A DNA stretch of 6,546 nucleotides, from assembly GCA_029937205.1 (NCBI GenBank), contig JAPYQV010000163.1:1-6546 (forward strand), written 5' to 3'. This document shows, piece after piece, positions 1 to 6,469 of the stretch. The number at the start of each line of letters is the position of its first letter. The first letter of the stretch is position 1. A model generated the notes under the pieces. That model was not told where the DNA came from and made no database searches. It saw nothing but the letters and a program-made list of their open reading frames with translations. The stretch is from Alphaproteobacteria bacterium. GTDB lineage: Bacteria > Pseudomonadota > Alphaproteobacteria > UBA828. The translations under genes were made by a program, and so were the position numbers.

Positions 1-1227
1 CATATCGCCGGCCTGGTCGGCATCGACAATCTGGTGACCATCGATATGGGCGGTACCTCGACCGACACCTCGACGATTGTCGGCGGACAGGAGAATTTCA
101 CCACCAATTTCGAGATCGAGTTCGGCATTCCGATCCAGATTCCGATGATTGACATCCGCACCATCGGCGCCGGCGGCGGTTCCATCGCCTGGATCGACAA
201 GGGCGGCATGCTGCGAGTCGGCCCGGAAAGCGCGGGCGCCGATCCGGGACCGGCCTGCTATGGCCATGGCGGCGAAAAAGCCACCGTGACGGACGCCAAT
301 CTGGTACTCGGGCGCATCAATCCGGATAATTTCCTCGGCGGCGAAATGAAGCTCGACAGGGCGGCGGCTGAAAAAGCCATTCAGTCGGTGGCTGACGAAC
401 TCGGCCGCTCGGCCGAGGAAACAGCGCTCGCCGTGACCCAGATCGCCAACAACAACATGGTCGGCGCGTTGCGCTCGGTGCTGATCGAACGTGGCCTCGA
501 TCCGCGCGATTTCTGCATGCTCGGCTTCGGCGGCGCCGGGCCGCTCCATGTCGCCGATCTGATGAACGATGCCGGCATCCCGAGCGGCATTGTGCCCAAC
601 TATCCCGGCCAATTCTCGGCCTTCGGCTTTATTCTCACCGACGCCCGCGTCGATACCCAGCGCACCGTGCAAATGACCTCGAAACGCTTCGATCAGGCGC
701 GCGCTTCCGAGGTCATGAAATCCCTCATCGATACCGGTATCGCCGAACTCAAGGCGCAAGGCTATGCCAAGAATGTGGAAATCCACCGCTCGCTCGAAAT
801 GCGTTATCTCGGCCAGAACTACGAGCTCGAGATCCCCTTTTCCTTCGACGACTTTACCGACGAGAGCACGCCGAAATTGTGGCAGGCTTTCCACGACATG
901 CATCTCGCCCGCTTCGGCTTCAACATCCCGCGCGAAGTGATCGAGGTGATTACCGTCAAGGCGACCACCGTGTCGCTCACTGACAAGCCCGAATTTTCCA
1001 CCATCGGCGGCGGTGCGAATGCGGAACCTGTTTCACGCCGCGAGGTCACCTTCGACGATGGCCGCCACGACACACCGATCTATGACCGCGCCAGCCTCGG
1101 CGACGGCCAGAAAATCGCCGGTCCGGCGATTATCGAAGAAGCAGCGTCGGTCACGGTGCTGCGCCCAGACCAAAATTTGCGCGTCGATGCGTACGGTAAT
1201 TTGCTGATTGGAAAAATTGCGGAATAG
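1..1227 (+). CDS. hyuA: Hydantoinase A / 5-oxoprolinase subunit (HyuA), 3' part; start lies upstream of the window
   Basis: The frame is open from base 1 to the TAG at 1225-1227, giving 408 codons of a protein that is usually about 690 residues, so roughly the first 40% is missing. HyuA is the ATP-binding subunit of HyuA/HyuB enzymes that phosphorylate a lactam or enol oxygen to drive ring opening or carboxylation in the cytoplasm. Visible family motifs are DMGGTSTD (codons 15-22, the phosphate-binding loop of the actin-like ATPase fold), IRTIGAGGGS (52-61), RVGPESAGADPGPACYG (72-88), GLDPRDF (165-171) and FGGAGPLH (176-183). Near the C-terminus are PAIIEE and the ending YGNLLI, both typical of the family. 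The frame is intact and no key motif is missing from the visible part. It heads a close-packed operon with two hyuB genes. Family membership is very secure. The substrate (hydantoin, 5-oxoproline, other lactam or ketone) cannot be decided. Confidence 0.95.
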   Translation, partial: HIAGLVGIDNLVTIDMGGTSTDTSTIVGGQENFTTNFEIEFGIPIQIPMIDIRTIGAGGGSIAWIDKGGMLRVGPESAGADPGPACYGHGGEKATVTDANLVLGRINPDNFLGGEMKLDRAAAEKAIQSVADELGRSAEETALAVTQIANNNMVGALRSVLIERGLDPRDFCMLGFGGAGPLHVADLMNDAGIPSGIVPNYPGQFSAFGFILTDARVDTQRTVQMTSKRFDQARASEVMKSLIDTGIAELKAQGYAKNVEIHRSLEMRYLGQNYELEIPFSFDDFTDESTPKLWQAFHDMHLARFGFNIPREVIEVITVKATTVSLTDKPEFSTIGGGANAEPVSRREVTFDDGRHDTPIYDRASLGDGQKIAGPAIIEEAASVTVLRPDQNLRVDAYGNLLIGKIAE

Positions 1228-1248
1228 CGGACGCGCCCGAGCGCCCCT

Positions 1249-1255
1249 AAAGGAG
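1249..1255 (+). promoter_or_regulatory. Ribosome binding site of hyuB copy 1
   Basis: The sequence AAAGGAG ends eight bases before the ATG at 1264, which is a near-ideal Shine-Dalgarno match and spacing. It decides the start. An in-frame GTG at 1255 would add three residues but overlaps this site, so ATG 1264 is preferred. Confidence 0.8.
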
Positions 1256-1263
1256 TGACCAAG

Positions 1264-2985
1264 ATGAGCCAAAAACCTGAAATCGATATGGTGACCATGA
1301 GCATCATCGATTCCACCATGACCTCCATATGCCGCGAAATGGGCATCACCCTGATGAAGACGTCTTATTCGACGATCTTCAACGAGGCGCTCGATTTCAC
1401 CTGCGCCCTGGCCTTCCCGAACGGCGAAATGATCGCCCAGGCCGAGTTCTGCCCGTCGATGATCGGCGGTGTGCCACTGCTGGTTCGCAGCTGCGTCATG
1501 GAAATCCCGCTCGAGGACTGGGCGCCTGGCGATGTGGTTGTTCATAACGATCCCTATCGCGGCGGCCTACACGCGCCCGAACACACCCTGATCCAGCCAG
1601 TCTTTGTCGATGGCGAACTGATGGCCTTCTCCATGACGATTGGCCATCTCGCCGAAATTGGCGGCATGGTGCCGGGCGCCTTCGCTGGCGAGGCGACGGA
1701 GATTTTCCATGAAGGCATCCGCGTACCGCCGGTATTCATCAAGAAGAACGGCGAGGATGTCGAAGAAGTGTGGAAGCTGCTGCTCGCGAACGTCCGCACG
1801 CCGCGCTACAATTATGGCGACCTCCGGGCGCTGATTGCCGGCACCGATGTGGGCGAACGCCAACTTGCCAACATGATCCGTAAGTACGGCAAGGATAAAT
1901 TCCGCCTAAATGTTGCCAATTTGCTGGATTATTCCGAAAGCCGCATGCGGGCCGAGATCGCCGCTATCCCGGACGGCAAATACACCTTCAGCGATGAAGT
2001 CGAGGATGACGGCATCGAGAAGAAACCCTACACCATCCAGGTCGCCGTCCATATCAACGGTGACGAGGTCGTGGTCGACTATACCGGCACCTCGCCCCAG
2101 GCCAAGGGGCCGATCAACGCCACTCTCGGCGTCTCCTATTCCGCCGCCTATAACGGCATACTGCATATCACCGATGAATCCATCCCGACCAATTCGGGCT
2201 GTTTCCGCCCGATTCGCGTGGTCTCGCCGCCGGGCACGCTGCTGAATGTGGATTATCCGGCACCGGAAGTGGGCGGCAATACCGAGACCCATTGCAAAAT
2301 CGCCGGTGCTGTCATCGGCGCCATGGCGGCGGCGTTGCCTGACCGCACCATGGCGGCGGAGGGCGCGACCCACACCAATTTTGTCTTTGGCGGTACCGAT
2401 GAAGAAAGCGGCGAGGCGTTCGTCTGTTACGCCATTGAGCTCAGCGGCTGGGGCGGGCGCAATTTCGCCGACGGCAACGACGCGACGGATTCGATCAACG
2501 GCAATTGCCGCGTGATTCCGGTGGAAGTGTTCGAAACACGCTTTCCGCTGCAATGCGAGTCATTCAAATTGGTGGAAGATTCAGGCGGCGCCGGCAGACA
2601 TCGCGGTGGCCTTAGCACCCAGCGCACATTGAAGGGCCTCGACATCCCCATCACCGGCAGCCAGATGTCGGACCGCCATCACAATCGCCCGTGGGGCCTT
2701 TTCGGCGGCCATTCCGGCGGCACGGCGGGAACCTGGCACATGGCGGCCAACACCACCGAATGGCGCACCATCGACGTTGCCTTCAACAAAGTGAGCCCGA
2801 GCAAATGGAGCAACGTCACCATCGAGCCGGGTGATCGCATGCGCTTTCAAACGCCGGGCGGCGGCGGCTGGGGCGATCCCGGCGAGCGGTCGCTCGACAA
2901 AGTGCAGGAAGATCTGGCCGAAGGCTATATCTCGCGTAAGCAGGCACGTGAAGCTTATGGCCTGGAAGGTGCGGGCGACGATTGA
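1264..2985 (+). CDS. hyuB: Hydantoinase B / oxoprolinase family subunit (HyuB), first tandem copy
   Basis: This 573-residue protein is full length for HyuB, the partner that completes the active site with HyuA in ATP-dependent lactamases and carboxylases. N-terminal motifs are NEALDFTCA (residues 40-48), HNDPYRGGLHAPEH (94-107) and GHLAEIGG (127-134). These correspond to the family's presumed metal-site segments. Further motifs are KGPINATLGV, NSGCFRPIRVV and APEVGGNTETH in the middle, then DSGGAGRHRGGL (from 439), WGLFGG (about 478-482), GGGGWGDP (from 532) and a C-terminal DLAEGYISRKQAREAYG. The start at ATG 1264 is set by AAAGGAG upstream; the gap to hyuA is 36 bases. It aligns end to end, almost without gaps, with the next gene, at roughly 60-65% identity by eye. 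Glu is found where I expect Asp in two of the presumed metal motifs. Family assignment is secure; substrate is unknown. Confidence 0.95.
   Translation: MSQKPEIDMVTMSIIDSTMTSICREMGITLMKTSYSTIFNEALDFTCALAFPNGEMIAQAEFCPSMIGGVPLLVRSCVMEIPLEDWAPGDVVVHNDPYRGGLHAPEHTLIQPVFVDGELMAFSMTIGHLAEIGGMVPGAFAGEATEIFHEGIRVPPVFIKKNGEDVEEVWKLLLANVRTPRYNYGDLRALIAGTDVGERQLANMIRKYGKDKFRLNVANLLDYSESRMRAEIAAIPDGKYTFSDEVEDDGIEKKPYTIQVAVHINGDEVVVDYTGTSPQAKGPINATLGVSYSAAYNGILHITDESIPTNSGCFRPIRVVSPPGTLLNVDYPAPEVGGNTETHCKIAGAVIGAMAAALPDRTMAAEGATHTNFVFGGTDEESGEAFVCYAIELSGWGGRNFADGNDATDSINGNCRVIPVEVFETRFPLQCESFKLVEDSGGAGRHRGGLSTQRTLKGLDIPITGSQMSDRHHNRPWGLFGGHSGGTAGTWHMAANTTEWRTIDVAFNKVSPSKWSNVTIEPGDRMRFQTPGGGGWGDPGERSLDKVQEDLAEGYISRKQAREAYGLEGAGDD
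1330..1407 (+). repeat. Near-identical 78-base block, copy in hyuB 1
   Basis: This block encodes a 26-residue stretch from CREMGITLMK through LDFTCA. It matches 3101-3178 in the second hyuB at 76 of 78 bases; the two differences are silent (1350 C versus 3121 T, 1365 T versus 3136 C). Other stretches that are conserved between the two genes at protein level carry many more silent changes. Confidence 0.8.
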
Positions 2986-3008
2986 GCGGCGCCATCGAAC
3001 CGGCGCAT

Positions 3009-3014
3009 AAAGGA
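3009..3014 (+). promoter_or_regulatory. Ribosome binding site of hyuB copy 2
   Basis: AAAGGA lies eight bases before the ATG at 3023 and fixes that start. The 37-base gap upstream resembles the gap before copy 1 in length and in its TAAAGGA core. Confidence 0.75.
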
Positions 3015-3022
3015 ACCAGTCG

Positions 3023-4747
3023 ATGAGCTCGGGCAATAACACCGACCGCAAGATCGACATGGTGGCCATGAGCATCCTCGATTCGACCATGGTCTCGGTG
3101 TGCCGCGAAATGGGCATCACTCTGATGAAGACGTCCTATTCGACGATCTTCAACGAGGCGCTCGATTTCACCTGCGCCATCGCCGCGCCGAACGGCGACA
3201 TGTACGCGGTGGCCGAGTTTTGCCCGGCGCAGATCGGCGGCATGCCGCTGGTGATCCAATGTTCGTTACAGGAAATCCCGCTCGACGATATCGAAGAAGG
3301 CGACGTGATCGTCCACAACGATCCCTATCGTGGCGGCCTGCACACGCCGGAGCACTCGCTGTTTACGCCGGTGTTCGTCGATGGCGAATTAATCGCCTTT
3401 ACCGTCGCCATCGGCCATATCGCGGAAGTGGGCGGCATGGCGCCGGGCTCCTTTCCCGCCGAGGCAACGGAAATATTTCATGAGGGCATCCGCGTACCGC
3501 CGGTGAAGATAAAAAAGCGCGGCGAGGATGTCGCTGAGGTGTGGAAGCTGTGGCTCGCCAATGTGCGCACGCCACGGCACAATTACGGCGATATGCGGGC
3601 GCTGATCAGCGGCGTTGAGGTCGGCGCGGCACGCCTCAAGGACATCGTCGGCAAGCTCGGGCGCGAGAAATTTCAGCAATTATGCGCCGATCTGATGGAC
3701 TATTCCGAAGCGCGCATGCGCGGCGAGTTGGCCCAGGTCCCGGACGGGCGCTATGATTTTGAAGATTATATGGACAATGACGGGATAAGTAATGAGCGCG
3801 CCGCGATCAATGTCGCCGCCTTCGTGCAGGGCGATGAGATCGTTGTCGATTTCCGTGATTCCTCAGCCCAAATGAAAGGCCCGATCAACGCCACCCTCGG
3901 CGTTACCTGGTCGGCGACCTTCAACGCCATCCTGCATATGACGGATGCGTCGATTCCGAAAAATTCCGGCTGCTTCCGCCCAATCCGCGTCGTCGCGCCG
4001 CCCAATATGATAACCAATGTGAATTATCCGGCGCCGGAAGTTGGCGGCAACACGGAAACCCACCCGCGCATCGCCGGCACGGTTATGGGCGCGCTGGCGC
4101 CGGGTATTCCGGCGCGCGCCATGGCGGCGGAAGGCGGCTCGCACACCAATTTCGTCTTCGGCGGCCAGGACCATGAATTCGACGAATATTTTGCCTGTTA
4201 CGATATCGAATTGTCCGGTTGGGGCGGCAGGCCATACGCGGATGGCAACGATGCCACGGATTCAATCAACGGCAATTGCCGCGTCATCCCGGTTGAAGTG
4301 TTCGAGACACGTTATCCCTGGTTCACCGAGAATTTCGGCCTGGTCCCGGACTCAGGTGGCGCCGGCACCTATAGGGGCGGACTGGCCACCACGCGCACAC
4401 TCAGATGCGACAATCCGGACATGATCATCAGCCAGCTGTCCGACCGCCACCAGCACAGCGCCTGGGGGCTAAACGGCGGCGGCCACGGCGGCACCGGCAC
4501 AACCGTGTACATGGCCTCGGGCGGCGCGGAGTGGCAGACCATGACCGAGGCCTTCAACAAACCCTCGACCAGCAAATGGTCCAATATCACCGTGCATCAG
4601 GGCGACCGCATCCGTATCCGCACGGCCGGCGGCGGCGGCTTCGGCGAGACCGCCAAGCGCGACCGCGCGGCGATTGAGAACGACCTGGCCGAGGGTTACA
4701 TATCGCCCGAGCGTGCCAACCGGGATTACGGCTACCGGGCGGACTAG
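3023..4747 (+). CDS. hyuB: Hydantoinase B / oxoprolinase family subunit (HyuB), second tandem copy
   Basis: This 574-residue protein is a paralog of the preceding one and is equally complete, with no frameshift or premature stop. It keeps NEALDFTCA (residues 44-52), HNDPYRGGLHTPEH (98-111), GHIAEVGG (131-138), KGPINATLGV, NSGCFRPIRVV, APEVGGNTETH, DSGGAGTYRGGL (from 443) and the C-terminal DLAEGYISPERANRDYG. Differences from copy 1 cluster at residues about 205-290, in the segment after about 450, and in the glycine loop, where TPGGGGWGDP becomes TAGGGGFGET. Both copies share Glu in place of the Asp I expect in the GGxHxPD and HxAD motifs. The retained motifs argue that it is functional, either as a second B subunit in an A-B1-B2 complex or as an alternative partner for HyuA. 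It lies 37 bases after copy 1 and 18 bases before the next gene. No substrate can be assigned. Confidence 0.95.
   Translation: MSSGNNTDRKIDMVAMSILDSTMVSVCREMGITLMKTSYSTIFNEALDFTCAIAAPNGDMYAVAEFCPAQIGGMPLVIQCSLQEIPLDDIEEGDVIVHNDPYRGGLHTPEHSLFTPVFVDGELIAFTVAIGHIAEVGGMAPGSFPAEATEIFHEGIRVPPVKIKKRGEDVAEVWKLWLANVRTPRHNYGDMRALISGVEVGAARLKDIVGKLGREKFQQLCADLMDYSEARMRGELAQVPDGRYDFEDYMDNDGISNERAAINVAAFVQGDEIVVDFRDSSAQMKGPINATLGVTWSATFNAILHMTDASIPKNSGCFRPIRVVAPPNMITNVNYPAPEVGGNTETHPRIAGTVMGALAPGIPARAMAAEGGSHTNFVFGGQDHEFDEYFACYDIELSGWGGRPYADGNDATDSINGNCRVIPVEVFETRYPWFTENFGLVPDSGGAGTYRGGLATTRTLRCDNPDMIISQLSDRHQHSAWGLNGGGHGGTGTTVYMASGGAEWQTMTEAFNKPSTSKWSNITVHQGDRIRIRTAGGGGFGETAKRDRAAIENDLAEGYISPERANRDYGYRAD
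3101..3178 (+). repeat. Near-identical 78-base block, copy in hyuB 2
   Basis: This is the direct-repeat partner of 1330-1407, at a distance of 1771 bases, with 76 of 78 bases shared and both differences silent. It lies at the same place in the protein (residues 27-52) as in copy 1, so it reflects the gene duplication rather than an inserted element. Confidence 0.8.
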
Positions 4748-4765
4748 CCCTCAGCGGCACTTGAG

Positions 4766-5716
4766 ATGCAGATTATCACCGCCGACGCACTTGCGGATTT
4801 GCTCGACTTCCCGGCGCTCATCGAAGCGCTGCGCGAGATGTTTCGCACTGGCTGCGAGAGCCCAACCCGCCATCATCACACCGTAGACGTGCCCGGCGGC
4901 GCCTCCGGCACCCTCCTGCTCATGCCGGCCTGGCAGGCGGACGGCATGATGGGCGTAAAGACGGTCACCATTTTCGGCGATAATGCACAAAAGGGCCTGC
5001 CCTCCGTCCTCGGGCAGTATTACCTGATGGATGCCACCAGCGGCGAGCCACTGGCGCTGATTGAAGGGACTGTATTAACGCGCTGGCGCACCGCCGCCGC
5101 CTCGGCACTGGCCTCGGATTTCCTCTCGCGCCGGAATTCGGAACGCTTGCTGATGGTCGGCGCCGGCAGCCTGGCGCCGCATCTGATCCGCGCCCATGCC
5201 ACTGTGCGGCCGATCCGCGAAGTGCGCCTGTGGTCGCGAACCAAGGCCCGCGCCGAAGCCCTCGCGGCCAAGCTGGAGGCGCCCAGCCTCACGGTAACAC
5301 CGACCGACGATTTGGCGGCGTCCGCCGCGTGGGCCGATATCATCAGCTGCGCCACCCTCTCGGAGGCGCCGCTCATTCACGGCGACTGGTTGAACGCCGG
5401 GGTGCATCTCGATCTGGTCGGCGCCTTTCGGGCGGACATGCGCGAGACCGATGACAACGCAATGGCGCGCGCCCGCATCTTCGTCGACACCAGAGGCGGC
5501 GCCCTGTCGGATGCCGGAGATATTTTGCTGGCGATCAAGGCGGGAGCGATTTCCGAGGCCGACATTCAGGCCGATCTGCACGCCCTGACGTCAGGAGCCG
5601 CCAAGGGGCGCGGCGAAGACACAGAAATAACGCTATTCAAATCCGTCGGCGCGGCGCTTGAGGATTTGGCCGCCGCAAAGTTGGCTTACGAGCGCCACGA
5701 AAGGCGCGGTTCCTAA
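4766..5716 (+). CDS. Ornithine cyclodeaminase / mu-crystallin family protein
   Basis: This 316-residue protein belongs to the NAD(P)-dependent family that includes ornithine cyclodeaminase, ketimine and pyrroline-2-carboxylate reductases and alanine dehydrogenase. Visible landmarks are SPTR (R35), GVKTV (K65), GLPSVLGQ (S80), TRWRTAAASALA (R108), the Rossmann motif VGAGSLAPH (131-139), LWSRT (155-159) and VGAFRADMRETD (D224). From memory, Pseudomonas putida ornithine cyclodeaminase binds substrate through R45, K69, T84, R112 and D228. The spacing from K to R to D here is the same, with Ser in the Thr place. The Arg after the second strand (SRT) favours NADP(H). The length is close to mu-crystallin rather than the longer (about 350-residue) true cyclodeaminases, so a reductase or dehydrogenase role is more likely. 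The start at ATG 4766 has no good Shine-Dalgarno; it follows hyuB by 18 bases and may rely on translational coupling. The exact substrate is unknown. Confidence 0.92.
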   Translation: MQIITADALADLLDFPALIEALREMFRTGCESPTRHHHTVDVPGGASGTLLLMPAWQADGMMGVKTVTIFGDNAQKGLPSVLGQYYLMDATSGEPLALIEGTVLTRWRTAAASALASDFLSRRNSERLLMVGAGSLAPHLIRAHATVRPIREVRLWSRTKARAEALAAKLEAPSLTVTPTDDLAASAAWADIISCATLSEAPLIHGDWLNAGVHLDLVGAFRADMRETDDNAMARARIFVDTRGGALSDAGDILLAIKAGAISEADIQADLHALTSGAAKGRGEDTEITLFKSVGAALEDLAAAKLAYERHERRGS

Positions 5717-6387
5717 CTTGCCTGGCGCTGCCGGTAATTGCCCAATTCCGCCACCAGATCCGCGGTGCCGATCTGCCGGCAATAGCCTTTGATCGCCTTC
5801 AGGGAATTATCATGCGCGGTCTGTGACGTGGTGGCACAGGCATCCGGCACCAGGGTCACAAGAAAGCCCCGGTCGCAGGCATCGCGCACCGCCGATTCGA
5901 CACACTGATCGGTATAGACGCCGCATATGGCAAGCCGCTCAATGCCGATATTGCGCAGCACATATTCGACATTTGTGGCGTTGAAGACGCTCGACGCTGA
6001 TTTCGCCAGCACAATCTCGTCGTCGCCCGGCGCGATGGCGTCGATGACCTGCCCGTCGCGCGAACCACGCGGTACCAGTAATCCGGTAATCTTGTAATCC
6101 AGGCCGCGATCCCGCCCGTCGCGGGTGAGCGCCTCGATTACCGTATACATCACTTCAACGCCAACCTCGCGGCAGGCGGCGATCAGGCGTTGCATGTTGG
6201 GCACGGCCACATTTTCCAGGCGGTCAAAATATTCGCCATACTGGGCCTGGAAATCGGCCTCGGCCATATCCTTGACCGCCCCGCCGGCACGGTCACAGCA
6301 GTAATTCTGCACATCGACAATCAGCAGTGCCGCGCGGCCCGGCTCTAAAGGCACCTCACGCGTCAGGCCGGTATCGGAAGTGGTCAT
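5713..6387 (-). CDS. Cysteine hydrolase, isochorismatase-like superfamily (amidohydrolase type)
   Basis: Read from ATG 6387, this is a 224-residue cytoplasmic protein with the superfamily's catalytic triad: D25 in LLIVDVQN, K129 in VLAKSASSVF and C162 in GVYTDQCVESAVRDA. A conserved VPDACAT segment follows. Relatives include N-carbamoylsarcosine amidase, biuret hydrolase, ureidoacrylate amidohydrolase and nicotinamidase. The CVES context and the hydantoinase neighbours favour a C-N hydrolase acting on a carbamoyl or amide compound rather than a true isochorismatase, but this is an inference. An upstream in-frame ATG at 6420 would add 11 residues. I prefer 6387 because GGGGA lies seven bases upstream of it and because a -10-like box covers the upstream ATG. 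The TAG overlaps the TAA of the convergent gene. A separate promoter means it is not part of the + strand operon. Confidence 0.9.
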   Translation of the reverse strand: MTTSDTGLTREVPLEPGRAALLIVDVQNYCCDRAGGAVKDMAEADFQAQYGEYFDRLENVAVPNMQRLIAACREVGVEVMYTVIEALTRDGRDRGLDYKITGLLVPRGSRDGQVIDAIAPGDDEIVLAKSASSVFNATNVEYVLRNIGIERLAICGVYTDQCVESAVRDACDRGFLVTLVPDACATTSQTAHDNSLKAIKGYCRQIGTADLVAELGNYRQRQAS

Positions 6388-6469
6388 TTTCACGTCCCCA
6401 AATGTTTCCGCACCGATCATAAACCAGTCGGCGCTTCCTGTCTGGACCCGAAAGCGGCTTCAGCGCACT
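6388..6469. other. Intergenic region between the cysteine hydrolase and a possible divergent gene
   Basis: This 82-base gap holds a - strand promoter candidate and the hydrolase leader. No clear + strand promoter, long inverted repeat or operator was seen in it. Confidence 0.5.
6416..6444 (-). promoter_or_regulatory. Candidate sigma-70 type promoter of the cysteine hydrolase gene
   Basis: On the - strand, CAGACA (6444-6439, four of six matches to TTGACA) is followed after 17 bases by TATGAT (6421-6416, five of six matches to TATAAT). Transcription would start near 6409, about 22 bases before ATG 6387 and downstream of the alternative ATG at 6420. This is a consensus match by eye only. Confidence 0.4.

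Noticed and set aside
1255..1263. GTG at 1255 as the start of hyuB copy 1
   Set aside because: It overlaps the AAAGGAG ribosome binding site that is well spaced for ATG 1264.
1906..2553. Long antisense open frame (215 codons) inside hyuB copy 1
   Set aside because: It lies opposite a gene with clear family motifs, its translation is rich in Arg, Gly and Ala as expected of a GC-rich shadow frame, and it has no recognisable domain.
2581..3120. Antisense open frame of 179 codons spanning the junction of the two hyuB genes
   Set aside because: It spans two well-supported genes and their intergenic gap and shows no domain; explained by third-position GC bias.
1329..3483. A pair of similar overlapping + strand frames starting at 1329 and 3100 that share their first residues
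   Set aside because: The similarity is forced by the near-identical DNA of the two hyuB genes in this region; the frames then diverge and have no start signals of their own.
1..4747. Acetone carboxylase operon
   Set aside because: HyuA/HyuB homology alone would allow it, but no small gamma subunit follows, and the two B-type genes and the neighbouring amide and imine enzymes do not fit that three-subunit enzyme.
5690..5760. Bidirectional terminator at the convergent junction
   Set aside because: No stable hairpin with a T-run on either strand was found at the overlapping stop codons.
5713..6387. True isochorismatase of siderophore synthesis
   Set aside because: The triad is shared by the whole superfamily, there is no aryl carrier domain, and no siderophore genes are nearby.
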